Source: Chryseobacterium sp. SSA4.19
GTDB lineage: Bacteria > Bacteroidota > Bacteroidia > Flavobacteriales > Weeksellaceae
DNA: 64,000 nucleotides
Assembly (NCBI RefSeq): GCF_022601875.1
Contig: NZ_JAKVIP010000002.1
Coordinates: 76,089 to 140,088, forward strand
Direction: 5' to 3'
The notes beneath the pieces are model-generated. The model had not been told where the DNA came from and did no database searches. It was given only the letters and a program-made list of their open reading frames with translations. Of this stretch, positions 17,813 to 28,209 are shown piece after piece. Each line of letters opens with the position of its first letter. The stretch's first letter is position 1. Both the position numbers and the translations under genes were made by a program.

Positions 17813-17820
17813 CAAATATA
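17813..17820 (-). promoter_or_regulatory. -7 box of fabD
   Basis: TATATTTG on the minus strand, a perfect -7 box, ending 20 bases before the fabD ATG. No matching -33 TTTG. Confidence 0.5.
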
Positions 17821-17861
17821 AATATAATGTTAACAATATCCTTCAGAACCGGATACCCTAT

Positions 17862-19814
17862 TTATGGGACTAATCTGATCACACGATATCCCGTATTGAT
17901 ATAAGCACCGTTTGCTTTGGATTTCACAAATTCAAATTTGGTAGCCAGCTGGGTCTGAACTTTGTTAATCTGTCTGAATATCTCCCCTTTTCTGTTTTCC
18001 CTGGTCAGCATATCATTTACGACATCAAAACCAATGATCGCATATTTAGGAGGAGTTTTACAATATTTGCTTTTATAGGCCGCAAGAATTTCTTTTTCAA
18101 AGCTTCCTTCTGTATTGATTTTCCTATCCATTAAATATACCAGGCTGGCTTGGCTGAGGTCGTCTACTTTCTTCTCAAAAACAGAGAAATAATTCATGCT
18201 GAATGCCTTTACTCCCTGAACTTCTTTAGACAAAGCAATGACTTTGTTGGCAAAAGCTTCACCGGCAGCATCATTATCACTGGCAAGAACTGCAATAACC
18301 GGTGCCGATTGCCCCGTCATCATATTCTGGTCGATCTGAATATCAGCAGCTGAACTTACTACCGTAACATTTGCATTTTTCAAAGTCTTTTCAAGGCCGG
18401 CCTTAATATAGTTTGCATTTTCCTTTTTTGGACCTGATACAACATAAATCTTCTGGTCTGAGAAGGCAGATTTTACTTCTTCCACAATTTTATCAGCATA
18501 GGTCTGGTCATTGGTTTCAATAATGATCAGATTGCTGTAATTATATAATTCCGGTGAATTGGCAAAAGGTGCAACAACAGGAATCTTTTGGTTTTTTGTA
18601 AAGTCGATGACATCAATAACATTCGACTTAAAGAATGGTCCGATAATCAAATCGGTATTATCCGGATTAATTTGCGTTAAAGAATTCCTGAAAGATCCTT
18701 CATTTCCTGAATCCACTACTTTTACATCCAGTTTCTGGCCGTTTCTCGCATTTCTCTCAATCGCAAGCTTTGCTCCCGTCAGAAAATCGATTGCCATAGT
18801 TCTGTATTGGGTTTCATTCGTACTGTACCCGAAAGGCAGCATGAGAACCACACTTAGCACATCCCCGTTTTTCTTTATGTATGCAGGATCAAGTTTTTTG
18901 ATTTTCAAGATCATTCCCGCTTTCAGACCACGGGATAAATCCGGATTGAGCGCTATCAATTCATCAATGGTAACTCCAAATTTATTGACGATAGAGAAAA
19001 CAGTATCTCCCTGCAGAACAGTATATGTTACATAGTCATCTGCAGTTGCTGTAACAGTATTGGTAGATGAAGACCTTTCATTTCCGGAGTCTACTTTTGC
19101 TTTTGGATTAGCTGTTTCTTCAAAAACGTCCGCTCCTGTATTTGTTTTCACACCGGTTTTTGTGACTTTAATGGATTCACCGGGTACCAGTCCTTTTTCT
19201 TCCAATCCGGGATTTAAAGCAAAAAGCTCTTCTTTGGTAATATTGAACTGTCTTGAAATCCTGTAATAATTATCTTTTTGCTGAACCATATATTCTCCTT
19301 CCGTAGCTTTTGTAACAGTTTCTTCAACGGCATTTTCTATAGGCTTAACCGTTGCCGGAGCAGCCACAGACATTACCTGCTGATTCCCTCCATATTTTTT
19401 AATACTTTCAAGCGGCAATGAGATTTCATCACCAATTTTCATATGAGAATCCAGTTCAGGATTTATTTTCCTGAGATCAGTTTCTGAGATTTTGTATTGC
19501 TTCGTAATACCGTAGATGGTCTGTTTGGGCTGAATAACAATTTTCCCCAGTGAGATATGATTTACCGTTTTTGGAGAAACCACGGTTTTTGATGCCGGTG
19601 CTGATGTCTTATCGGTCTTGAGCTTTAAAACTTCTCCAATAGCCAGCTTACCATCTTTCACAGATGGGTTAAGCTTCATCAATTCATCTACTGTAAGCCC
19701 GTATTTTTTTGCAATATTATAAGGAGTATCGCCTTTTACAACGGTGTGCGATTTCTGAGCAGACACCCCTAAAACCATACATAAACTGGACAGAATAAAA
19801 AACCTCTTTATCAT
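17862..19814 (-). CDS. Secreted protein with four LysM domains and a periplasmic-binding-protein-like domain
   Basis: A 650-residue exported protein with a signal peptide ending VLGVSAQ (about 1-20). Four LysM modules follow at about 23-66, 90-135, 172-216 and 258-304, each with a 'G-D-T-x-x-x-I ... L-x-x-L-N-P' pattern. From about 315 to the end there is a type I periplasmic-binding fold like the LivJ/LppC group (VVLMLPFGYS, then TDLIIGPFF). LysM binds peptidoglycan. The second part resembles LpoA-like lipoproteins that activate penicillin-binding proteins, but the ligand or partner is unknown. It has its own -7 box. A cell-wall-associated role is likely. Confidence 0.85.
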   Translation of the reverse strand: MIKRFFILSSLCMVLGVSAQKSHTVVKGDTPYNIAKKYGLTVDELMKLNPSVKDGKLAIGEVLKLKTDKTSAPASKTVVSPKTVNHISLGKIVIQPKQTIYGITKQYKISETDLRKINPELDSHMKIGDEISLPLESIKKYGGNQQVMSVAAPATVKPIENAVEETVTKATEGEYMVQQKDNYYRISRQFNITKEELFALNPGLEEKGLVPGESIKVTKTGVKTNTGADVFEETANPKAKVDSGNERSSSTNTVTATADDYVTYTVLQGDTVFSIVNKFGVTIDELIALNPDLSRGLKAGMILKIKKLDPAYIKKNGDVLSVVLMLPFGYSTNETQYRTMAIDFLTGAKLAIERNARNGQKLDVKVVDSGNEGSFRNSLTQINPDNTDLIIGPFFKSNVIDVIDFTKNQKIPVVAPFANSPELYNYSNLIIIETNDQTYADKIVEEVKSAFSDQKIYVVSGPKKENANYIKAGLEKTLKNANVTVVSSAADIQIDQNMMTGQSAPVIAVLASDNDAAGEAFANKVIALSKEVQGVKAFSMNYFSVFEKKVDDLSQASLVYLMDRKINTEGSFEKEILAAYKSKYCKTPPKYAIIGFDVVNDMLTRENRKGEIFRQINKVQTQLATKFEFVKSKANGAYINTGYRVIRLVP

Positions 19815-19832
19815 ATTGGATCATTATAAGTA

Positions 19833-19840
19833 CAAAAATA
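19833..19840 (-). promoter_or_regulatory. -7 box of the LysM protein gene
   Basis: TATTTTTG on the minus strand, 18 bases before the ATG. A TTG at 19862-19860 sits 19 bases upstream of it and may serve as a partial -33 element. That element lies inside the end of bshC. Confidence 0.5.
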
Positions 19841-19851
19841 CTTCTTTAAAA

Positions 19852-21438
19852 TTAAATGGCAATAATTATTAGTTTTGACTCGTCAATTTGCATTTCTTCT
19901 AAACAAGTTTCCAGCCAGGAATATCCATGGTCTGCAAAGAATACACTAAAATTATAGACTCTTTCCTGCCAGTTTTTTGAAGGATGCACTTCCAAAAAAA
20001 GATTTTCCAGTCTTTCCAGCAATTCGGCACTTTTAATTTTTTCGGCATGGAGAAGACGTTTTTTCATCCGTCTGAAAGATTTGAGCTGTCTCACTTCTTC
20101 TGCCTTCACCATATTTCCGAAGGATTTTTCAGTGGTCTCAGCAGCTGATTTTAATTCAGAGAACTGGCTGATCAATACACCTTCTTTTTCTTCCAACATG
20201 TTAAGGATAGGATGATCTCCCACTATTTTATTGTTGGTAATAGCCGTAAAATTCTGAAAGAAATCTTCAGTTTTAAGATCCAGCCTTTCAATTTTGTTTA
20301 TCGTCTTTTCTTTTAAAAACAACATTGAATTTCTCGGAATAAGGACTGGGAACGGAATATTTATTTTTGCAAAGTAGTCTTTAATTTCCAGCCAGTACAT
20401 GATTTCCGCGTTTCCTCCTATATACGCTAGATTCGGCAAGATAGTTTCCTGATATACAGGACGCATCAATGCATTTGGACTGAACTTTGCAGGATCATTT
20501 TCAAGCTCGGTTAAGATTTCTTCTTTCGTAAACTGAATATTTTTATCTATAACAATATAGTTGTGCCCGTCAAAATCAATCCTGTTTCTGGTCTCAGAAA
20601 GGTAGAACAAATTAATTTCCCTGGGATTGACTTGGACTTTACCATATTTCTCTGTCAGGAAATCTACCTTCTCTTTTGATGTTCTATATAAACTGAAATT
20701 AAGAAGTTCATCCTTAAAAATTTCTTTTACCTGATTTTTTAATGTCTGTGAGTCTCCGTCAATCATCAATAATCCGAATTCCGAAAACAACCTGTTAACT
20801 AAAATTTTAATAGCTTGCGTGAGCGTATTTTCTGCTTTATAAGCTTCTTTCAGCATTAAAATCAGTTCGGTTCCAAATACAAAGTCTTTAAACTCTTTTT
20901 CAAATTCGGAAATAAAAAATGTATCGGTGAGCTTGATCCGTCCTACTGCACTGCCCGACCTTTCATTAATTTCGTAATAGCTGTTTTCCGTTTTAAAATG
21001 ATTGATTTCCGCAAAATCATGGTCTTCAGAAGCCATCCAGTAAACGGGAACAAAGTTAAAATCCGGAAAATTCTGTTTTAAATAGGAGCATGTTTTAATG
21101 GTTTGTAAAATTTTGTATACAAAGAAAACAGGCCCTGAAAAGAGATTAAGCTGGTGGCCGGTGGTAATCGTAAATGTATTTAAGGATTTCAAATTTCCCA
21201 GATTTTCCTGCTGTTTTACAGAAAGTGTAAACCCGGACAATTGTTTTTCCAATGTCTCCGTAAGAATTCCTCTCTGATCTGGAGTAAAAGAGTCTTTTTT
21301 TAAATGAATCTGATTTTTAAAATGATCCAGAGAGAATGTATTTTCTTCAAATCCTTCAATTTCCTGATTCAGGAAATCTTTTATTAGCTGCGGAATATTT
21401 TCTATATCCTGAAATGATATTTTATGAATAGTTTTCAA
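19852..21438 (-). CDS. bshC: Bacillithiol biosynthesis cysteine-adding enzyme
   Basis: A 528-residue protein matching BshC, the enzyme that joins cysteine to glucosaminyl-malate in the last step of bacillithiol synthesis. Recognisable segments are TGHQLNLFSGPVFFVYKI near 92-109, PVYWMASEDHDFAEI near 130-144 and a C-terminal coiled-coil (about 390-460). Length fits the family (about 530). It follows the porin gene by 12 bases and is probably transcribed with it. Bacillithiol is known in some Bacteroidota. The partner genes bshA and bshB are not in the window. Confidence 0.92.
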   Translation of the reverse strand: MKTIHKISFQDIENIPQLIKDFLNQEIEGFEENTFSLDHFKNQIHLKKDSFTPDQRGILTETLEKQLSGFTLSVKQQENLGNLKSLNTFTITTGHQLNLFSGPVFFVYKILQTIKTCSYLKQNFPDFNFVPVYWMASEDHDFAEINHFKTENSYYEINERSGSAVGRIKLTDTFFISEFEKEFKDFVFGTELILMLKEAYKAENTLTQAIKILVNRLFSEFGLLMIDGDSQTLKNQVKEIFKDELLNFSLYRTSKEKVDFLTEKYGKVQVNPREINLFYLSETRNRIDFDGHNYIVIDKNIQFTKEEILTELENDPAKFSPNALMRPVYQETILPNLAYIGGNAEIMYWLEIKDYFAKINIPFPVLIPRNSMLFLKEKTINKIERLDLKTEDFFQNFTAITNNKIVGDHPILNMLEEKEGVLISQFSELKSAAETTEKSFGNMVKAEEVRQLKSFRRMKKRLLHAEKIKSAELLERLENLFLEVHPSKNWQERVYNFSVFFADHGYSWLETCLEEMQIDESKLIIIAI

Positions 21439-21450
21439 CTTTAATCAATT

Positions 21451-23382
21451 TTAGTTGAACAAATACCAGACAATTCCAAGGTTCAGTCTGAAGTCATAGA
21501 CCGGATAACTCGGAAATGCATAGGCTTTATTATGTGAAATAAGAGTGCCGATCTGCTGCCCTTCAATAAAGAAGAACATTTTCTTAACCTTCATATTAAA
21601 ATAAATGTCAGCAATCGGTTGTCCTCCGATAGAAAATGCATTGGCATCCGGCAAAATATATTCGTTAAGAACAGGGAAATATTCTCTCGAGGCAAACTTT
21701 GAAAAATAATATACTTTAATTCCTGCCTGGATTTCTGCAGCATTTTTAAATGCTTTGGACTGAAAAAAGAAATTGGCACGGCCAATGAATCCCGGTAAAG
21801 GTAAAAGATCTTTATTCGTCAGGACATTCTGGAACTGAAGCCTTGTATTCAAATGGAATTTCCCATAGCTGAATGTGGCATCGCCCCCGATCTGAGAAAT
21901 ATTTACTGAACTCTCGCTCTGTCTAGGCATCGCAGCGGCATCAAAATAAGTATAATTATCGATTCTGAAATAGTTGGCAAAAAGTTCTGTTTTAAACCAT
22001 TTCAGATTGATATTCCCACCGATCTCCATAACCGATTGGTTTTTTGCATCCTGTAAATAATAATTAAAATTCTTATAAACCGAGCTGTTCACCAAATAAT
22101 TAAATGATGGGTAAGCACTCTGAAAATTCACTTTTGCATTGACAAAATAATCCTTAATCGGTTCAAATTTTAAATTGTTTGCTGTGCGAAGATATGTTCC
22201 GAACCGGCTCCCGTTTGAAAATTCCAAAAATGAATTGACCTGTATTTTATCTAAAAGCTTAATCTGTAAATTTCCAACTGCTCCGATCCTGGATTCTTTT
22301 ACTTCGCCTAAAAGACTGAAATCAGGTGAGACGATTTCCGTAGATCCGAATTTTATCATCTGATATCTGGCCCCTGCGTCAAGCTTAAATTTTTCATTGT
22401 CCCAGACCAGGCTTACGGTATTGCTGAAATTATCTGAATATTTCTTAGAAGTAAGAGGCGCCCCATTTATAAGATCTGCTGCTGTATCATACCAATACTG
22501 CTCAGGCGAGCCCTGATTATAGTAATATTTATTTCCCTGATGAGAAATGGTATGTCTTATTTTAAAAGGAATCTTCCCTGAATTGAAGGGAGCAAACTGA
22601 TGGGTCAGGTAATATCTTCTGTAAGAAAACTGAGAGCTGGAAGACACAAGGTTCACCTGCATATTCTGCCGGCTCCTCGAATCACTGTTCCCATTCTGGA
22701 AAAGGCTGTCCACAGCAATTCCCCCGCTTTCCTGATTGTTTACATTCTGATGCAGGTAATGAGCAAACAATTCATAATTCCCACTCTTTGAAACATAGTG
22801 GCCGGAAAATAGGGTATTGTTGTTAGCCGCTAAAGAGTTCCTGTACATTCCCTGTGAACGTAATCCGGTATATTCCAAAGCAAAGTTGAATCTTTTCCCG
22901 ATATTTTGGGTATACGTAGAATTTAATGCTGCTCCGTTCTTCATCGCATTGTGATAGATGAAAGTTGCAGTCGGTGTTTTTACATCATAATAATGAACAT
23001 CATTAACACCTAAAATGCCGTAAGATTTATGAGTAGGCAATAATGACAGATTTTGCTCAGGATTGACTTCATAAGATAAAGGATTAAAGCCGGCTCCGAC
23101 ATTGGCCACCTGTACCCTCCCAAAATTATCTCTGTTGTTATACTGGGAAAAAACATAGGTCTTATTAAAGGTCATCACCGTATCAAAGACTTTCTTTTCC
23201 GAGAACTGCGTCTGATACAGATAATCATTAATGGTCGGCTTGAATATTTTCAGGGAGTCCTTCTTACCGGAATCAATCACCAGCGTATCTTCTTTTGGAA
23301 GCTGATTGGAATCTGTTTTATTAACAACTTGCGCCTTTACTGAAAGACTGAGAAAGAGTATGATGGAGAGAATGTATTTCAT
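21451..23382 (-). CDS. Putative outer-membrane porin
   Basis: A beta-barrel-type protein of 643 residues from the ATG at 23382. The open frame extends upstream to 23478, but the first 32 codons would place the start ahead of the -7 box at 23444-23451, and the signal peptide (MKYILSIILFLSLSVKAQ) starts at 23382. The mature part has many alternating aromatic strands and ends in FRLNLGIVWYLFN with a terminal aromatic residue pair typical of outer-membrane barrels. It resembles the 'putative porin' family of Bacteroidota. Its substrate is unknown. bshC follows at 12 bases. Confidence 0.82.
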   Translation of the reverse strand: MKYILSIILFLSLSVKAQVVNKTDSNQLPKEDTLVIDSGKKDSLKIFKPTINDYLYQTQFSEKKVFDTVMTFNKTYVFSQYNNRDNFGRVQVANVGAGFNPLSYEVNPEQNLSLLPTHKSYGILGVNDVHYYDVKTPTATFIYHNAMKNGAALNSTYTQNIGKRFNFALEYTGLRSQGMYRNSLAANNNTLFSGHYVSKSGNYELFAHYLHQNVNNQESGGIAVDSLFQNGNSDSRSRQNMQVNLVSSSSQFSYRRYYLTHQFAPFNSGKIPFKIRHTISHQGNKYYYNQGSPEQYWYDTAADLINGAPLTSKKYSDNFSNTVSLVWDNEKFKLDAGARYQMIKFGSTEIVSPDFSLLGEVKESRIGAVGNLQIKLLDKIQVNSFLEFSNGSRFGTYLRTANNLKFEPIKDYFVNAKVNFQSAYPSFNYLVNSSVYKNFNYYLQDAKNQSVMEIGGNINLKWFKTELFANYFRIDNYTYFDAAAMPRQSESSVNISQIGGDATFSYGKFHLNTRLQFQNVLTNKDLLPLPGFIGRANFFFQSKAFKNAAEIQAGIKVYYFSKFASREYFPVLNEYILPDANAFSIGGQPIADIYFNMKVKKMFFFIEGQQIGTLISHNKAYAFPSYPVYDFRLNLGIVWYLFN

Positions 23383-23443
23383 TTGAATATTTGTTATACA
23401 AAAATCTGTCTCATGAAAATTAAATGTCTTAGATTTTGTAATG

Positions 23444-23451
23444 CAAAAATA
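23444..23451 (-). promoter_or_regulatory. -7 box of the porin-bshC unit
   Basis: TATTTTTG on the minus strand, about 61 bases before the ATG at 23382. Its position supports that ATG as the start. Confidence 0.45.
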
Positions 23452-23465
23452 AGAAATAATGGGGA

Positions 23466-23495
23466 ATAAAAAACCCACATTAAATAATGTGGGTT
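23466..23495 (-). terminator. Terminator of the SusC/SusD pair
   Basis: An inverted repeat AACCCACATT/AATGTGGGTT (23472-23495) followed on the minus strand by a run of T (A on the plus strand at 23468-23473). It lies just after the SusD stop. Confidence 0.85.
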
Positions 23496-23532
23496 AGTAT
23501 AAAAATATCAATTTATTATTAATATTAATTCC

Positions 23533-24987
23533 TTAATTAGGATTTTGAACAATATTAGGATTAGTGTCAATTTCCGCTTGTGGAATCTGCCATAAGAACT
23601 TAGAAGAATTTGCAGGAATATCAAGTTGTCCGAATGTTGGATGGTTAGTTCCTGTATAGATTCTATTCAAGCCTATACCAAGCCTTTTCATATCAAACCA
23701 AGCTACTCCTTCTCCCCATAATTCGATTCTTTTTTGAGTAATAATCTCATTAATTAAAGCTGCTCCAGTATTAGAAGATGGTGTATATACACTATTTCTG
23801 GATTGTTCTATTTGCGCTAAAACAACTTTCGCTTGGGCCTCGTTTCCAGATCTTGCCAATGCCTCTGCCTCAATGTAATACATTTCTGAAGCTCTTAAAT
23901 AAATATAGTCTGCGTCAGATACTGTTGGATCAATAAATTTAACGTTAGCATACGCTGGTAATTGAGGATAAGTAGGATCACCACTGACTGGTGAAACGAA
24001 AGCACGCTTTCTATAATCTGTTGCGGCAATACTATTATATAATCTTTTATCAATAGACTTATATATTCCTAGACCTCCAGCATATCCACTGCCATTAGTA
24101 TTATCAAAATGCCCATGAAAACTTGCAACAAAACTTGTATTTTCACTAGTAATTATTGCACCCCACATTGCATCGGCAGTTAAATTTAGATCATAAAACC
24201 CATTGCTCCATTGAGCTTCTGTACCTAATTGATAATCTTGCTTTGCAATATTAGCTGCCTGAGCTGCTTGGGGATACTTTCCCATTTCAAGAGACACTTC
24301 AGCTAAAAAAGCCTGCGCTACTGATTCATTAATCTTTTCTTTAGTAGGTCTTTGATACCCATTTAACAAATCAATAGATTTTTTAAGATCATCTTCAATA
24401 AGTGTATAAACTTCGCTCACTTTAGCTCGTGAATTCCCTTCAAAAACTACAGTAGTGTAAATAGGCACGCATAAATCATTTGTATGCCCAACATATGTTG
24501 GACCATATATTCTAGCAAGCATAAAGTAACAAAGAGCTCTCAAAGCGTAAGCTTGTCCTAAAACATACTTATTTTTATCATTTATTCCAGCTGCTATAAT
24601 ATTATTTATAACTGTATTTGTAGTTTTAATTTGCAGATAGTATGTATTCCAAGGGATAAGAGTTCTACTATTGGTTTGTACTCTTCCAGTATAATTATAC
24701 CAACTAATGTACCAGCTTGATTTAGCCATTGTAACATCATTAGACATCAAATCTAATCCTGCAAGCATGGATCTGTGACCATAATCTTCATGATTACCAC
24801 TATTAGTATTTCCCTGAGTCCTAAGTCCCGTATAAATCCCATCAATTAACCCTTGCAAAGCGGCGGGAGAGGTTTGTAGCTGTTCTTCGTTAATTGTAGA
24901 TTCAGGATTTGTATCTAAATAATCATTAGCACAACTTGTAAATAATAAAGAGGTTACTAAGATTGAATATATTGTTATCTTTTTCAT
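23533..24987 (-). CDS. SusD/RagB-family nutrient-binding lipoprotein
   Basis: A 484-residue surface lipoprotein. The signal peptide ends in LLFTSC with Cys19 as the lipid site, followed by ANDYLDTNPES, a usual SusD N-terminus. Helical repeats follow (ALRALCYFMLARIYG near 147-161, FLAEVSLEMGKYPQAA near 222-237). The C-terminal part has RIELWGEGVAWFDMKRLG, a strong SusD signature. It binds the ligand above the SusC barrel encoded 6 bases upstream. No glycosidase, peptidase or sensor gene is adjacent, so the substrate cannot be guessed. It ends at a clear terminator. Confidence 0.95.
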   Translation of the reverse strand: MKKITIYSILVTSLLFTSCANDYLDTNPESTINEEQLQTSPAALQGLIDGIYTGLRTQGNTNSGNHEDYGHRSMLAGLDLMSNDVTMAKSSWYISWYNYTGRVQTNSRTLIPWNTYYLQIKTTNTVINNIIAAGINDKNKYVLGQAYALRALCYFMLARIYGPTYVGHTNDLCVPIYTTVVFEGNSRAKVSEVYTLIEDDLKKSIDLLNGYQRPTKEKINESVAQAFLAEVSLEMGKYPQAAQAANIAKQDYQLGTEAQWSNGFYDLNLTADAMWGAIITSENTSFVASFHGHFDNTNGSGYAGGLGIYKSIDKRLYNSIAATDYRKRAFVSPVSGDPTYPQLPAYANVKFIDPTVSDADYIYLRASEMYYIEAEALARSGNEAQAKVVLAQIEQSRNSVYTPSSNTGAALINEIITQKRIELWGEGVAWFDMKRLGIGLNRIYTGTNHPTFGQLDIPANSSKFLWQIPQAEIDTNPNIVQNPN

Positions 24988-24993
24988 TTTGAA

Positions 24994-27972
24994 TTAAAAT
25001 TTGACTGTTAAACCCATAGAGATTGATCTTACCACTCCGTAATTATTTAACGAAACACCATTGTTTCCTGAGGCTCCAAGCCTAGTTAATCTTGGATCCA
25101 TACCTTTTCTCTTACTCCACATTGCCAAATTGGTTCCATAAAGACCAAATCTAAGGCCTGTAAGACCTTCAGGCAGTAAATTTTTATTAAAGTCATAACT
25201 GATAGAAGCATCTTGCAAACTGATATAATCTGACTTAATAAGAAATAGATCAGAAGCTGCCATTTGATTTGGCCTGGATAAATCTAAAGCAGGCAGTGCA
25301 GCACTTGTATTAGTTGGAGTCCAAGTATTATATACATCTTTATGATAATTCTGTCCTATATTATCTCCACCAGAAGGAAGCAATCCTTGGTATACATTAT
25401 CATACATATACCCTCCGAATTGATATGCAAAATTAGCAGTGATATTAATTCCTTTATAGCTTACATTTGTGCCAAATCCACCATATGCTTTAGGATTTAA
25501 TGTTTTATCACTCAAGTATTGCTTAGCTTGTGTATAATCGTTTGTTGTAACTTTATTCCCATTTGCATCATCCTTGTACCATAAAGCATCTCCATTAGTA
25601 GCATCAACTCCGGCAAATTCTCTTAAATAATAGGTGTAAGCTGCAACTCCTTTATCAAATTTGAATAATCCTGAAACAAAACTATTTGGCAAAAATGTGA
25701 TTTCATTTTTATAATATGTTATATTAGCGAACAAATTCCATGAGAAATTTTGAGTCTTAAATATATCAGCGTCAACTGATACTTCGACACCTCTATTCTT
25801 CATATCACCAATATTTTCAGAAATAAATCTCGTTCCAGTAGACGGAGCTAAAGGCTTATTGTAGATCATATCTTTTACCCCTCTTTCAAAATATTGAGCA
25901 TCAATATTAATTCTATTAAATAAACTTAACTCAAATCCTGCATTAAGATTTTTTGACACTTCCCATTTAACATTTCTATTCCCTTCATAAACTTGAACAA
26001 TAGTTAGCCCACCTTGTGAATCTGGTACAATTTCAAATTGAGACGCATATGCATAATAATTTCTTGCATAACCAAAATAAGATCTAGTATTTAAATTTAC
26101 ACTTCCAGCATATAAAATATTGTCATTTCCTTGTTCACCATAACTACCTTTAATTTTCAAGTTATTAATAACATCATTAGACTTTAAGAAATCTTCATTG
26201 GTAATTACCCAAGCTGCCCCAAGACCAAAGAAATTACCCCATCTATTTTCTGGAGCAAATACGGATGACCCATCTCTTCTGAAACTTGCATTAACAAAAT
26301 ACTTATTATCATAATTATAATTTACCCTCGAAAGAAATCCTTCTACTTTATATAAATCATTATAACCGTTTAAGCCGCCAAATTTTGTTGCATTACTTAA
26401 AATTGGCAAATCCGGAATAGCAATATTAGTTTTACTTCCAGCTAACATTTTACTTGTAAAATCTGAAGTTTCATGACCAATCATGGCACTAATACTATGT
26501 TTCCCGAAGCTTTTATTCCAATTTAACAACTGCTGATTTGTTACTGTATAATCATTCGTAGTTGCATTTGTAATACTACCACCATAACCAGCCGCATCAC
26601 CTCCAACATTATTTGAATAATTAATATAATAACCACTTAATAAATCATATCCTAGGTTGTATGTAAAATTAAAATCCTTTAAAAAATTTATAGAAGCATA
26701 AGCTCTCCCACTTAAATTATCTTCAGAATTCCTTTTTATATCTAATAGGGTAGTTCCATAAGGATTTAATGTTCCTCCATATGGACGAGATAGTCCCATT
26801 GGCCCAGTAAGTGTTCCAAAATCATACTGTCGTTGTCCTAATTTATCCAATAAGAAATTCCCGTTTGTATCTCGTGCCCAAATAGGATAAATCGGGGCTA
26901 TATTTCTAGCCCAGCTGAAAAGATTACTATATTGACTAGATGATGTTCCTTGTATTGGTGCGTTTTGCTCGGATCTAGCATAGTTTAAATTAACTCCAAC
27001 TTTGATATCGGATGTTAACCTTAGCTCATTATTTAATCTTGCAGTATATCGTTTAAATCCTGAATTTATAACATAACCTTCATCATTAAGATAACCTAAT
27101 GATAAGTAGATATCATTTTTTTCAGATGAATTAGATACATTAATATTATATTCTTGACGTGTTCTATCCTTAAATAAATTTTTATTCCAATCATCATGAT
27201 ATAATAGTTTCGCATTTCTGTTAATCTTTCCTGTAGCAGGATCTATGATTTGATTATCAGCAACATTATAATTATTATACCCTAACCAATCGGAAATCAT
27301 AGTATTCCCTGCATTAGTAGATGCATCTCCTATACTCATTCCCTTATGTACTCCATCAGTAACTAGCCTATTATAAAAAACTTCATAATATTCGCCTGGG
27401 TCAGTAATTATATCATATTCTTTAACAGCTCTTGAATTTACACCAAATTTAGTATCAAAAGTAACAGAAAACCTTCCTTTCTTAGCTTTCTTAGTTGTTA
27501 TAAGCACAACACCATTTGCACCTCGGCTACCGTATAATGCATTTGCAGATGCATCCTTTAAAAATGAGATAGTTTCAATATCTTGATTTGAAATTGCATT
27601 AATATTCCCATTATAAGGAACACCATCTACAACATATAATGGATTGTTTGAAGAGGATAATGAACCAATACCTCTAAACCTAACCTGTGGTGGATCACCA
27701 GGTTGGCCAGAGTTTGCAGAAATTTGTACACCGCCTACTTTACCTGTTAATGATTGTATCGCATTCGATGATTGTGCATCTTCTAGCTGTTTTGCATTAA
27801 TTGTTGTAATAGATCCAGTAATACTCTGCTTTTTCTGAGTACCATAAGCAACTACAACGACCTCTTCGATCTTTTGCTCTTTAATGGTATCTTTCTTAGA
27901 TGATTGTGCGAAAGCATTATAGCCTAAGAAAAATAAAGCACCAACACTTAATACACGTAATTTTACATTCAT
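24994..27972 (-). CDS. SusC/RagA-family TonB-linked outer-membrane transporter
   Basis: A 992-residue TonB-dependent barrel. After the signal peptide (ending NAFAQ, about residue 23) comes IEEVVVVAYGTQKKQSITG, the TonB box and start of the plug, then the SusC mark LYVVDGVPYNG near 120. The usual CarboxypepD_reg-like domain between signal peptide and TonB box is absent, so this is a short-form SusC. The C-terminus VVRSISMGLTVKF ends in Phe as barrel proteins do. SusD follows at 6 bases. The pair is bounded by terminators at 23466 and 28210. Both genes look more AT-rich than their neighbours. Confidence 0.95.
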   Translation of the reverse strand: MNVKLRVLSVGALFFLGYNAFAQSSKKDTIKEQKIEEVVVVAYGTQKKQSITGSITTINAKQLEDAQSSNAIQSLTGKVGGVQISANSGQPGDPPQVRFRGIGSLSSSNNPLYVVDGVPYNGNINAISNQDIETISFLKDASANALYGSRGANGVVLITTKKAKKGRFSVTFDTKFGVNSRAVKEYDIITDPGEYYEVFYNRLVTDGVHKGMSIGDASTNAGNTMISDWLGYNNYNVADNQIIDPATGKINRNAKLLYHDDWNKNLFKDRTRQEYNINVSNSSEKNDIYLSLGYLNDEGYVINSGFKRYTARLNNELRLTSDIKVGVNLNYARSEQNAPIQGTSSSQYSNLFSWARNIAPIYPIWARDTNGNFLLDKLGQRQYDFGTLTGPMGLSRPYGGTLNPYGTTLLDIKRNSEDNLSGRAYASINFLKDFNFTYNLGYDLLSGYYINYSNNVGGDAAGYGGSITNATTNDYTVTNQQLLNWNKSFGKHSISAMIGHETSDFTSKMLAGSKTNIAIPDLPILSNATKFGGLNGYNDLYKVEGFLSRVNYNYDNKYFVNASFRRDGSSVFAPENRWGNFFGLGAAWVITNEDFLKSNDVINNLKIKGSYGEQGNDNILYAGSVNLNTRSYFGYARNYYAYASQFEIVPDSQGGLTIVQVYEGNRNVKWEVSKNLNAGFELSLFNRINIDAQYFERGVKDMIYNKPLAPSTGTRFISENIGDMKNRGVEVSVDADIFKTQNFSWNLFANITYYKNEITFLPNSFVSGLFKFDKGVAAYTYYLREFAGVDATNGDALWYKDDANGNKVTTNDYTQAKQYLSDKTLNPKAYGGFGTNVSYKGINITANFAYQFGGYMYDNVYQGLLPSGGDNIGQNYHKDVYNTWTPTNTSAALPALDLSRPNQMAASDLFLIKSDYISLQDASISYDFNKNLLPEGLTGLRFGLYGTNLAMWSKRKGMDPRLTRLGASGNNGVSLNNYGVVRSISMGLTVKF

Positions 27973-28000
27973 ATTAACAAATTTTAATATTTTAAGACCA

Positions 28001-28032
28001 CAAATATGTTAATAAAAATTAACACTGACAAA
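28001..28032 (-). promoter_or_regulatory. Promoter of susC-susD
   Basis: On the minus strand a TTTG (28032-28029) is followed after 20 bases by CATATTTG (28008-28001), one base off the TAnnTTTG consensus. The ATG is 28 bases further. Confidence 0.6.
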
Positions 28033-28209
28033 CTTTTTTTTCAAAATCATTATTAATTTGATGGCAATATACTTTAGATAATTTATGTTCCAGACATATA
28101 TATAACTTTGACTTTCATTAAATTACTATACCATTATAAAAAATATATTTACCACCTTCTCTTTAACACTTTTACTATATAATTGTAAATACTATTTAGA
28201 ATTATTACA

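Noticed and set aside
23383..23478. Extended N-terminus of the porin (32 extra codons)
   Set aside because: The extension starts before the -7 box and precedes the signal peptide.
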